Shown here in pieces: positions 1 through 5,450 of a stretch of DNA of 5,620 bases. The translations under genes and the position numbers were made by a program. Each line of letters starts with the position of its first letter. Positions within the stretch are counted from its first letter, which is position 1. The notes beneath the pieces are model-generated. The model did not search any database. It saw nothing but the letters and a program-made list of their open reading frames with translations, and was not told where the DNA came from. This stretch comes from Bacillota bacterium (GTDB lineage Bacteria; Bacillota; Desulfitobacteriia; Desulfitobacteriales; Desulfitobacteriaceae), in the NCBI GenBank assembly GCA_023390635.1, contig JAEWCM010000014.1, forward strand, positions 1 to 5,620, given 5' to 3'.

Positions 1-389
1 GCACAGGGACCATAGGAAACGTAAGCAGGATCAGGAATCATAACAGCGTCGCCGGGGCTTAGCACGGCACGCATCGCCAAATCCACTGCCTCGCTGGCCC
101 CCACGGTGATCAATATTTCTTCCCGGGGATCATAAAGCGTGCTATTGGACTGCCAAAGCATCCGGGCCAGTTCTTCACGCAGCTCGAAAAGACCTGAATT
201 GCTGGTATACATGGTTAAGCCTTTTTCCAAAGAGTAGATGCCACTCTCCCTGATCGTCCAGGGGGTTACAAAATCCGGCTCGCCGATGCCCAGAGAGATC
301 ACATCATCCATGGTGGCAACCAAATCAAAGAATTTACGGATTCCGGAGGGGGGAAGTGTGGCCACATGCTGGGCTAAATAACTCTTCAT
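1..389 (-). CDS. Class I/II PLP-dependent aminotransferase, N-terminal part (runs off left edge)
   Basis: Only the first 129 residues are in the window; the rest lies beyond position 1. The protein starts MKSYLAQHVATLPPSGIRKF and shows class I/II (fold type I) aminotransferase hallmarks: SLGIGEPDF at residues 32-40, the GASEA segment near residues 97-101 that helps bind the PLP phosphate in this family, and PGDAVMIPDPAYVSYGP near 112-128, including the aromatic that usually stacks near the cofactor. Such enzymes are cytosolic and move amino groups between amino acids and 2-oxo acids. The ATG (389-387) overlaps the TGA of the upstream regulator as ATGA, so the two are probably translationally coupled. 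Pairing with an Lrp-type regulator resembles the alanine transaminase pair alaR-alaT of Bacillus subtilis, but the substrate cannot be read from this fragment; aspartate or another amino acid is possible. The family call is secure and the substrate is not. Confidence 0.93.
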   Translation of the reverse strand, partial: MKSYLAQHVATLPPSGIRKFFDLVATMDDVISLGIGEPDFVTPWTIRESGIYSLEKGLTMYTSNSGLFELREELARMLWQSNSTLYDPREEILITVGASEAVDLAMRAVLSPGDAVMIPDPAYVSYGPC

Positions 390-883
390 GGCGACACCAT
401 TAGGCGTTGGAAGGTTTCATCCTGTCCGGCCAATTCAATACCATCCTGTTTGTACCTGCGCAGAACAAAGTGAGTAGCCGTGCTCTGCACATGCTCCAGA
501 GGAGCAAGTTTTTCAGCTACAAACAAAGCAATCTCTTTCATGGTTTTTCCCTCGATCAGCAAAGAAAGATCGTAACCGCCGGACATTAAAGAGACAGCGG
601 TGATTTCCGGAAACTTTTGAATCCGTTTGGCGATCTTATCAAAACCGAAATCCAATTGAGGAAGAACTTTGACGTCAATTAAGGCAGAGACCTTTTCCTC
701 TCCCGCCTGTTCCCAATTGATTAGAGGGCGGTAGTCGACAATGATTTTTTCCTCTTCCCACTGCTTAATTTTTTGAGCGATATATTCACGATCCAATCCG
801 GTACGGATTGCCAGGTCATCGGCAGTCAAGCGACAATCCTGACTGAAAATTTTCAGTAATCTGCGATCATCTTCTGTTAGCAT
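386..883 (-). CDS. Lrp/AsnC-family transcriptional regulator
   Basis: The product is 165 residues, the usual length for Lrp/AsnC proteins. The N-terminal part (about residues 3-60) is a winged helix-turn-helix: a first helix LTEDDRRLLKIF, the TADDLAIRTGL and DREYIAQKIKQWEEE helices, then a wing around IIVDYRPLINW. The rest (about 63-150) fits the RAM/Lrp ligand-binding domain, beginning ALIDVKV and containing SGGYDLSLLIEG, which matches the family's G-YD turn. These proteins form dimers or octamers and usually sense an amino acid. I place the start at the ATG at 883-881 because GAGGAGG lies about 7 bases upstream (890-896); an in-frame ATG at 928 would add 15 residues but has no ribosome binding site. 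The gene overlaps the aminotransferase gene by 4 bases, so it probably controls that enzyme and itself. It may be an AlaR-like activator, but that is inference from context. Confidence 0.92.
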   Translation of the reverse strand: MLTEDDRRLLKIFSQDCRLTADDLAIRTGLDREYIAQKIKQWEEEKIIVDYRPLINWEQAGEEKVSALIDVKVLPQLDFGFDKIAKRIQKFPEITAVSLMSGGYDLSLLIEGKTMKEIALFVAEKLAPLEHVQSTATHFVLRRYKQDGIELAGQDETFQRLMVSP

Positions 884-943
884 ATCTTTCTCCTCCTCAT
901 GAACGACGCCGATGATCATTTGAACCATCGAAGTTTTCTATAT

Positions 944-972
944 ATTATACCTCTACTCAGGAAGAGAATAAA
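944..972 (-). promoter_or_regulatory. Probable sigma-A-type promoter for the Lrp/AsnC-aminotransferase pair
   Basis: On the minus strand a perfect TATAAT (949-944) lies about 60 bases ahead of the regulator start, with a weak TTTATT (972-967) 17 bases upstream as the -35. Transcription would begin near 937. The 5' leader of about 50 bases contains the palindrome ATGATCAT (912-919) and a CGATG/CATCG inverted repeat (909-929), which could be a binding site for the autoregulator. That last point is speculative. Confidence 0.55.
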
Positions 973-981
973 CATAAACTT

Positions 982-1009
982 AAAAACACAAGATGATTAT
1001 TTTATCTGT
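982..1009 (-). terminator. Weak possible terminator after the DUF308 membrane protein
   Basis: On the minus strand ACAGAT (1009-1004) can pair with ATCTTGT (994-988) with one bulged T around a 9-base loop, followed by G and five Ts (987-982). The stem is short and AT-rich, so it may be inefficient and allow read-through into the regulator gene. No stronger terminator is visible in this gap. Confidence 0.28.
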
Positions 1010-1015
1010 TATATA

Positions 1016-1546
1016 TTAAAGACGGTGTATAGAAAAACGCCATTGAGCGATGGAAAGGATTCCCTGTAGGATCAGAAAAAGCCCCAGACTGATGCCAATG
1101 GTCCAGGTAGCGATCATTGGGTTAAATAAGGCAACAATGCCGATGATAATACCGATAGCCCCGATTAAAGCCATCCACCACCATCCCTGTATTTCGGCGG
1201 AGCGCATTTCAAAAGCGGCAATGGCTTTGGTTACTCCGCCGAAAATGATCCACATGCAAAAAATGTAGGGGATGACGACGGCTGTCGCTAAATGATTAAA
1301 AAATAAAAAGAGAGCCAGGAGGATGGTAATTATGCCATCGGCCAGAAACCATTTAACTCCTGAAAAAATATGACGTAAAACAAAATAGACAATGATGTTG
1401 CCAATTCCGGCAATCAGCAATGCAATGCCCAGAATGTAGGCTATGGTAACAATCACCGATTCAGGGCTGATTAAGGCGACAATGCCGGCAAAGATCAGCA
1501 CAATGCCAGAGATGAGCCAGGATGATTTTGTCAAATTATGCGTCAT
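1016..1546 (-). CDS. DUF308/HdeD-family six-helix membrane protein
   Basis: The 176-residue product is almost entirely hydrophobic, with six predicted membrane helices near residues 9-27, 32-55, 64-84, 87-108, 121-142 and 146-168. They fall into three helical hairpins rich in Gly, Ala and Ile, with repeated GI-LI-AGI patterns (SGIVLIFAGIVALISPES, GIALLIAGIGNIIVYF, GAIGIIIGIVALFNPMIATW). This length, topology and the hairpin pattern 'G-xx-GI-hydrophobic-P' are typical of DUF308/HdeD-family proteins. In enterobacteria HdeD is tied to acid resistance at high cell density; in Firmicutes the family's function is largely unknown, so none is assigned. The ATG at 1546-1544 has GGAG about 7 bases upstream. 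It is a stand-alone gene with its own promoter, divergent from the proline operon. There is no signal peptide beyond the first helix and no catalytic motif. Confidence 0.85.
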   Translation of the reverse strand: MTHNLTKSSWLISGIVLIFAGIVALISPESVIVTIAYILGIALLIAGIGNIIVYFVLRHIFSGVKWFLADGIITILLALFLFFNHLATAVVIPYIFCMWIIFGGVTKAIAAFEMRSAEIQGWWWMALIGAIGIIIGIVALFNPMIATWTIGISLGLFLILQGILSIAQWRFSIHRL

Positions 1547-1611
1547 AAGTACACTCCAATGCTATTGAATTAGCCGTTATTCGACTGGAAACTACAGAAT
1601 ATGATAGGCAT

Positions 1612-1639
1612 ATTATACCATATTTATGCTTATTGTTTA
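1612..1639 (-). promoter_or_regulatory. Probable extended -10 promoter of the DUF308/HdeD-like gene
   Basis: On the minus strand TATAAT (1617-1612) is preceded directly by TGG (1620-1618), giving a TGN extended -10 element. A TAAACA (1639-1634), four of six matches to the -35 consensus, sits 16 bases upstream. Transcription would start near 1605 and leave a leader of about 60 bases. It points away from the proline operon promoter at 1694-1722; the two are back to back and about 55 bases apart. Confidence 0.6.
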
Positions 1640-1693
1640 CCTGCATTTGCTATCTTCCCTGATCTTTCTGACAAAATCTTCTTAGATTCTATC

Positions 1694-1722
1694 TTGATCT
1701 TTTGGCATAATTACGCTACATT
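1694..1722 (+). promoter_or_regulatory. Probable promoter of the T-box proCBA operon
   Basis: TTGATC (1694-1699) and TACATT (1717-1722) are separated by exactly 17 bases, each matching four of six consensus positions or better. This predicts a transcript start near 1729, about 15 bases before the base of T-box Stem I, a sensible spacing. An alternative pairing is TTGGCA (1702-1707) with GATAAT (1727-1732), but its spacer is 19 bases. Confidence 0.5.
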
Positions 1723-1744
1723 AAAAGATAATAATATTAAGAAT

Positions 1745-1954
1745 GTGCTGATGAACAACCTAGTACGAAAAAGGCAATTAGCAGAGAGGAAGAGGTGCTG
1801 GAAATCTTCCATTGCTCTATTCGGAATCCCAGTTGGGAAGCGCTGATGAAAAATTAGCCGGTCCCCTCCGTTATCGGGGTAAGAGTAGGCATACTGCAAT
1901 AAAGGTGGTACCGCGGAAGGGTTCTTTCGTCCTTGGGATGATGGAGCTTTTTTT
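1745..1954 (+). promoter_or_regulatory. T-box riboswitch, tRNA-Pro specific (CCC specifier)
   Basis: This RNA leader senses uncharged tRNA-Pro and lets transcription proceed into proCBA when proline is scarce. Stem I can be followed by eye: base helix GTGCT/AGCGC (1745-1749 with 1839-1843), a k-turn-like loop GATGAA/GGA, helix CAAC/GTTG (1756-1759 with 1832-1835), and a specifier loop with AGTA (1762-1765) opposite GGAATCCCA. By the family pattern GAA-N-codon-A, the specifier is CCC at 1828-1830, a proline codon. Above it are CGAA/TTCG, AGAG/CTCT, an AG bulge and GGAAGA/TCTTCC closing the GGTGCTGGAAA loop (1794-1804). A CCCC/GGGG hairpin with the familiar CCGTTATC loop (1863-1879) follows. 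The T-box core AAGGTGGTACCGCGG (1902-1916) carries UGGU (1906-1909), which can pair with tRNA 3' ACCA. AAGG (1902-1905) pairs with CCTT (1931-1934) in the antiterminator. Specifier, bulge and downstream genes agree on proline. Confidence 0.95.
1921..1954 (+). terminator. Intrinsic terminator of the T-box leader
   Basis: GTTCTTTCGTCC (1921-1932) pairs with GGATGATGGAGC (1936-1947) at 11 of 12 positions, counting G-U pairs, around a 3-base TTG loop. Seven Ts (1948-1954) and then ATTTTT follow. The 5' arm uses CC at 1931-1932, also needed by the antiterminator helix AAGG/CCTT, so the two folds exclude each other. This is the regulatory switch point 24 bases before the proC start codon. Confidence 0.92.
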
Positions 1955-1978
1955 ATTTTTAAGAAAGAAGGAATCAGG

Positions 1979-2791
1979 ATGGATATTAAGATCGGCTTTA
2001 TCGGAGCGGGAAATATGGCTGAGGCTATGATAAAGGGTTTAACAGCTAATGCTGAAGGAGTGGAAATCCGAGCCACGAATCGTAGCAATCAGGAGCGTCT
2101 GATAGGATTGAAGGAGAAGTACGGCATCATTCCTGCCGATTTTACCCAGGTAGTTGAATTATCAGATTTGCTGATTATTGCCGTAAAGCCTAAAGATGTG
2201 AAAGCAATTCTATTGAAGTTGCAAGAGTATCCTCAGATAGAGGGAAAGCTGGTTGTCAGCCTGGCGGCAGGGATTCCCATGGCGCTGATAGAACAGTGCC
2301 TGCCTAAGACAGCCGCTGTGAGGGCGATGCCAAATACTTCCGGTGCGGTCCTTTATGCTGTGACAGGTCTGGTGAAGGGGAACCTGATCAGTGAAAAACA
2401 GGTGGTATGGGTAGAAGCGGTATTTCAGGCCATGGGCAAGGTGGCCTGGATTGAAGAAAAGCAGATGAATGCTCTGATTGCTCTGTCCGGCAGTGGTCCG
2501 GCTTATTATTATTATTTTACGGAAGGCCTGATTAAAGCAGGCATCGCCCTGGGGCTGGATCAGGAAACGGCTGAAATGCTGGCCAGGGAAACTTTGGTGG
2601 GAGCGGGGAAAATGCTGACGGAAAGCGGTCAGTCCTCGGAGGAACTCCGGCAGGCAGTCACTTCTCCGAATGGAACGACGTTTGCAGCATTGGAGGTTTT
2701 CCGGCAGGCGGAGTTGGGGGAAATTATTTCAAGGGCAGCCCAAGCTTGTGCCGATAGAGCGGAAGAGATGGAAAGGGAGTATGGGGTGTGA
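1979..2791 (+). CDS. proC: Pyrroline-5-carboxylate reductase
   Basis: ProC performs the last step of proline synthesis in the cytosol, reducing 1-pyrroline-5-carboxylate to L-proline with NAD(P)H. The 270-residue length is normal. The N-terminal Rossmann domain starts with the nucleotide-binding loop IGFIGAGNMAEAMIKGL (residues 5-21), followed by LLIIAVKPKD and SLAAGIP segments and the family motif RAMPNTSGAV. The C-terminal dimerisation and active-site domain holds ALSGSGPAYYYYF (SGSGPAY near 170-176) and the P5CR signature around LRQAVTSPNGTTFAALEVF (about 223-241), the substrate-binding T-S-P-x-G-T-T. The ATG at 1979 has AAGGA (1968-1972) six bases upstream and begins just after the T-box terminator. 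Its stop overlaps the proB start by four bases. Placing proC ahead of proB and proA is less common than proBA first. All key motifs are intact. Confidence 0.97.
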   Translation: MDIKIGFIGAGNMAEAMIKGLTANAEGVEIRATNRSNQERLIGLKEKYGIIPADFTQVVELSDLLIIAVKPKDVKAILLKLQEYPQIEGKLVVSLAAGIPMALIEQCLPKTAAVRAMPNTSGAVLYAVTGLVKGNLISEKQVVWVEAVFQAMGKVAWIEEKQMNALIALSGSGPAYYYYFTEGLIKAGIALGLDQETAEMLARETLVGAGKMLTESGQSSEELRQAVTSPNGTTFAALEVFRQAELGEIISRAAQACADRAEEMEREYGV

Positions 2792-3903
2792 ATGGGGAGG
2801 CGCATCGGGTTGTTCTTAAAGTAGGCAGCAGCAGCTTGAATCACGTCCGGGGCGGTCTGAATGAGCAGGCTGTGGAGCAGGTTGTTGATTTATTGGCGGC
2901 TTTAACGGCTGAGGGAATCGAATGTTTTTTGGTTTCCTCAGGAGCGGTGGCGGCAGGGATGGGCAAGCTGGGCCTTAGCTCACGTCCTAAAGGTATTGCG
3001 GAGCGGCAGGCGGTTGCCGCTGTAGGCCAGGGAAAGCTGATCGAAAAATATAATGAACAGCTGGAGAGACATGGGCTGATCGGTGCTCAGGTGCTTTTGT
3101 CCAGAGTCGATTTGGCTGACCCTACCCACTACCGCAATGCTCAAAATACCCTGGAGAAATTGATTAAACGCAAGGTTATCCCGATTATCAATGAAAATGA
3201 TACCGTAGTGGTTGAAGAGCTATGTTTTGGGGATAATGACCGCCTTTCCGCGCTGGTGGCCGGCTTGGTCCATGCCGACCTCCTGGCTATTTTCACGGAT
3301 GTGGACGGTTTATATACGGCTAATCCCAAGCATGATCCGGAAGCTCAGTTGATCGAGGATGTCTATGATATCGGGGAAGTGGAGGATGGAGCGGAAGGAG
3401 CAGGTTCCTGTCTGGGAACGGGTGGAATGGCGACAAAGCTGAAAGCGGCTCAAATTGCCACTCGTTTTGGTATCGGTGTTTTTCTCCTTAATTCTTCCCG
3501 CATGAAAGAAATGCATTACTATTTTCATGGCCAAAGACCGGCGGGAACTTTTTTTCATCCTACTGAGCACTGTCTGACGGGCAGGAAAAGATGGATTGCC
3601 TATGCCGGTCTCTCGGAAGGGAGCATTGAGATCGACAGGGGAGCGGCCAGAGCATTGCTGGAGGAGGGAAAAAGCCTGCTGGCCAAGGGAATCACCGGTG
3701 TGAGCGGAAACTGGGAAAGAAAAGACCTGGTCCGCATCATTGACGGAGAAGGGCAGGAGATTGGCCGGGGGATTGTCGAATTAAGCAGTGTGGAGGTAGA
3801 ACGAGTCAAAGGGAAACATTCGGAAGATGTGATGAAAATTTTGCCTGACTTGTCACGGGAAGAAGTGATTCACAGAGACAATCTGGCAGTTAACGATGAA
3901 TAA
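2788..3903 (+). CDS. proB: Glutamate 5-kinase with C-terminal PUA domain
   Basis: ProB transfers phosphate from ATP to the gamma-carboxyl of glutamate, the committed and usually proline-inhibited step; the labile product passes to ProA. The 371 residues match full-length family members. The amino-acid kinase domain (about 1-260) has KVGSSSL (11-17), VSSGAVAAGM (49-58), VAAVGQGKLIEKY, INENDTV (134-140), FGDNDRLSA (147-155), FTDVDGLYTANP (169-180) and GTGGMATKLKAAQIA starting near 210, covering ATP and glutamate binding. A PUA domain follows (about 276-352, GSIEIDRGAARALLEEG to RGIVELSS), as in many bacterial ProB proteins. The start is GTG within GTGA, overlapping the proC stop; GGGAG (2775-2779) lies eight bases upstream. 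The nearby ATG at 2792 is in another frame. Translational coupling to proC is likely, and feedback inhibition by proline is expected from the family. Confidence 0.97.
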   Translation: MNGEAHRVVLKVGSSSLNHVRGGLNEQAVEQVVDLLAALTAEGIECFLVSSGAVAAGMGKLGLSSRPKGIAERQAVAAVGQGKLIEKYNEQLERHGLIGAQVLLSRVDLADPTHYRNAQNTLEKLIKRKVIPIINENDTVVVEELCFGDNDRLSALVAGLVHADLLAIFTDVDGLYTANPKHDPEAQLIEDVYDIGEVEDGAEGAGSCLGTGGMATKLKAAQIATRFGIGVFLLNSSRMKEMHYYFHGQRPAGTFFHPTEHCLTGRKRWIAYAGLSEGSIEIDRGAARALLEEGKSLLAKGITGVSGNWERKDLVRIIDGEGQEIGRGIVELSSVEVERVKGKHSEDVMKILPDLSREEVIHRDNLAVNDE

Positions 3904-3928
3904 CTATGAAATAGGATGGGAGGGTTCG

Positions 3929-5182
3929 ATGATGGAGTTTTTTCCTCAATTAGTCGCTATTGGTAAAAAAGCTAGGAAGGCGGCGCGTAAACTGGCTTTT
4001 TGCGGGACGGAAGAAAAGAATAAGGCTTTACTGTCCATGGCGGAGGCTTTGCTGGCCCACAAGGAGGAAATCCTGCTGGCCAATGCCAAAGATGTGGAGA
4101 CAGCGGAAAGCAAGGGACTGAAGAAAAGTTTGATTAACCGGCTGCGCCTTGATTCTGCCGGTATTGAGCAAATCAGTGATGCACTGAAAGAGGTGGTAGT
4201 CCTTCCCGATCCGGTGGGGAACGGGGAGATATGGAAGCGGCCTAATGGACTCATGATCGAAAAAGTCCAGGTTCCCTTAGGGGTGATTGCCATGATCTAT
4301 GAGGCACGGCCAAATGTTACGGTTGATGCGGCAGGGTTGTGTCTGAAGTCAGGTAACGCGGTGATTCTTCGTGGCGGTTCTGAAGCCATCGAGAGCAATA
4401 AAGTGATCGGAACGGTTATTTCCCAGGCTGCCGAAGCAGCGGGAATGCCGGAAGGCGCCATCCAGTTGGTGAGTGAAACGGACAGGGAATGGGCCCGTCA
4501 ATTGATGAAGATGAACGGCTATATTGATGTAATTATCCCCCGGGGCGGAGCCGGATTAATCAAAACTGTGGTCCAGGAAGCGACCGTTCCGGTCATTGAG
4601 ACAGGAACAGGTATTTGCCATGCTTTTGTAGACAAAGAAGCGGATTTTCAGAAAGCCGTTGATATTGTGATTAATTCTAAAACACAGAAGCCGGGAGTTT
4701 GCAATGCTTTGGAATGCATGCTGGTGGACGAGAGCATTGCTGAAGATTTCCTGCCTTTGATCGGCAAAGCTCTGCAGGAGCATCATGTGGAAATTCGCGG
4801 CTGTGCCCAAACCTGTGCTCTGCTGCCTTTTGCCACGCTGGCGACTGAGGAGGACTATGGGACTGAGTATCTGGATCTGATCCTGAGTGTGCGGGTAGTG
4901 AAAAATTTAGATATGGCATTGGATCATATTTATGAATACAGTACCAAACACTCGGAAACGATTATTACGGAGAATTATACCCGGGCCCGGCGTTTTTTGC
5001 AGGAAATTGATGCCGCTGCCGTTTATGTCAATGCATCCACCCGGTTTACGGACGGAGGAAGATTCGGTTTTGGCGCAGAGATCGGAATCAGTACGCAGAA
5101 ACTGCACGTCAGAGGGCCTATGGGTTTATCGGCCCTGACAACTACGAAATATATGGTTTACGGATCAGGACAAATTGTTTAA
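3929..5182 (+). CDS. proA: Gamma-glutamyl phosphate reductase (glutamate-5-semialdehyde dehydrogenase)
   Basis: ProA reduces gamma-glutamyl phosphate to glutamate 5-semialdehyde with NADPH; the product cyclises to P5C, the ProC substrate. It has the aldehyde dehydrogenase fold: YEARPNVTVDAAGLCLKSGN and AVILRGGSEA in the nucleotide-binding half, IPRGGAGLI, and the catalytic cysteine in QKPGVCNALE (Cys258 with this start). The ProA signature ALDHIYEYSTKHSETI lies near 329-344 and a C-terminal FGFGAEIGISTQKLHVRGPMGL segment follows. From 3929 the protein is 417 residues, the normal family size. GGGAGGG (3918-3924) lies just ahead of tandem ATGs at 3929 and 3932, and either could be used. An upstream in-frame ATG at 3896 would overlap proB by eight bases and add 11 residues, but it lacks a convincing ribosome binding site and the extra residues are not family-like. 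The gap to the proB stop is only 25 bases, so it is the third gene of the operon. Confidence 0.96.
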   Translation: MMEFFPQLVAIGKKARKAARKLAFCGTEEKNKALLSMAEALLAHKEEILLANAKDVETAESKGLKKSLINRLRLDSAGIEQISDALKEVVVLPDPVGNGEIWKRPNGLMIEKVQVPLGVIAMIYEARPNVTVDAAGLCLKSGNAVILRGGSEAIESNKVIGTVISQAAEAAGMPEGAIQLVSETDREWARQLMKMNGYIDVIIPRGGAGLIKTVVQEATVPVIETGTGICHAFVDKEADFQKAVDIVINSKTQKPGVCNALECMLVDESIAEDFLPLIGKALQEHHVEIRGCAQTCALLPFATLATEEDYGTEYLDLILSVRVVKNLDMALDHIYEYSTKHSETIITENYTRARRFLQEIDAAAVYVNASTRFTDGGRFGFGAEIGISTQKLHVRGPMGLSALTTTKYMVYGSGQIV

Positions 5183-5244
5183 CTTGCGTTAGTGCCGCTG
5201 TTCAAATTGATGAATTTATGAATAGAATTTCTCGTTAAGAAGGG

Positions 5245-5288
5245 ATAGGAAGAAGAGAGCAATATAAATTTTGCTTTTTTCTTCCTAT
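5245..5288 (+). terminator. Probable terminator of the proCBA operon
   Basis: Bases 5245-5262 pair without interruption with 5271-5288 (18 pairs, two of them G-U) around the loop TATAAATT. The 5' arm includes GGAAGAAGAGAGCAA and the 3' arm is T-rich (TTTTTTCTTCCT). The tail is only TT before ATATATAT, so it is not a textbook U-run, but its position 62 bases after the proA stop and its length make a transcription stop, or a 3'-end protective hairpin, likely. Confidence 0.65.
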
Positions 5289-5350
5289 TTATATATGTGA
5301 AAAAAAGACCAAATTCATGTGAAAATTATAATTAAATAATTTGAATATTT

Positions 5351-5376
5351 TTACTTGTAATCCTAAAAACAAGTAA
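5351..5376. repeat. Perfect 8-base inverted repeat TTACTTGT / ACAAGTAA
   Basis: TTACTTGT (5351-5358) and ACAAGTAA (5369-5376) are exact reverse complements separated by ten bases (26 bases overall). The half-site centres are 18 bases apart, which could suit a dimeric regulator; the RNA hairpin would be weak. The right half merges into AAGTAAGTAA, which recurs inverted at 5436-5445. No known operator was recognised. Confidence 0.55.
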
Positions 5377-5445
5377 GTAATATTGTGTTTATAATTAAAA
5401 ATAAAAAAATTTAGATTAAACTAAATAATTTTATAATTACTTACT
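5372..5445. repeat. Nested inverted (10 base) and direct (10 base) repeats in AT-rich promoter region
   Basis: AGTAAGTAAT (5372-5381) is the exact reverse complement of ATTACTTACT (5436-5445). Between and overlapping them, TTTATAATTA occurs as a direct repeat at 5388-5397 and 5430-5439, 42 bases apart or about four helical turns, each copy containing TATAAT. The spacing would put the direct repeats on the same DNA face. In such AT-rich DNA some repetition is expected by chance. Confidence 0.5.
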
Positions 5446-5450
5446 ATAAA
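5410..5450 (+). promoter_or_regulatory. Candidate promoter region of the NuoE-like gene with a CRP/FNR-like palindrome
   Basis: Two -10 candidates lie here: TATAAT (5432-5437) with TTTAGA (5410-5415) 16 bases upstream, and TATAAA (5445-5450) with no recognisable -35. The palindrome TTAGA-TTAA-ACTAA (5411-5424) has the 5-4-5 layout of CRP/FNR-family sites. If the second -10 is used, with a start near 5457-5459, the palindrome is centred about 40-41 bases upstream, the normal place for a class II activator that replaces the -35. The AT richness makes this tentative. Confidence 0.35.

Noticed and set aside
884..928. N-terminal extension of the Lrp/AsnC regulator from an ATG at 928
   Set aside because: There is no ribosome binding site before 928, whereas 883 has GAGGAGG at good spacing and gives the normal family length.
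1601..1846. Plus-strand open frame of 81 codons across the divergent promoters and T-box Stem I
   Set aside because: It overlaps the predicted promoters and the conserved riboswitch, has no good ribosome binding site, and its product resembles no family.
1711..2088. Minus-strand open frame of 125 codons over the T-box and the start of proC
   Set aside because: It is antisense to the structured leader and to the conserved ProC N-terminus; its product is low-complexity and unlike any protein I recognise.
3946..4293. Minus-strand open frame of 115 codons within proA
   Set aside because: It is Ser-rich and antisense to a strongly conserved coding region, with no ribosome binding site; a shadow of the real gene.
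5296..5330. TGTGAA words as a CRP site
   Set aside because: The words repeat in the same orientation and no TCACA partner lies at the six-base spacing a CRP site needs.
5381..5408. Possible Rex (NADH-sensing) operator at the TTGTG word ahead of the NuoE-like gene
   Set aside because: Rex sites are near-palindromes of the form TTGTTAA-N4-TTAACAA; only one weak half-site is present.
5372..5445. Terminal inverted repeats of a small mobile element (MITE)
   Set aside because: The arms are only 10 bases, the interior is 54 bases of AT-rich DNA, and no target-site duplication is evident.
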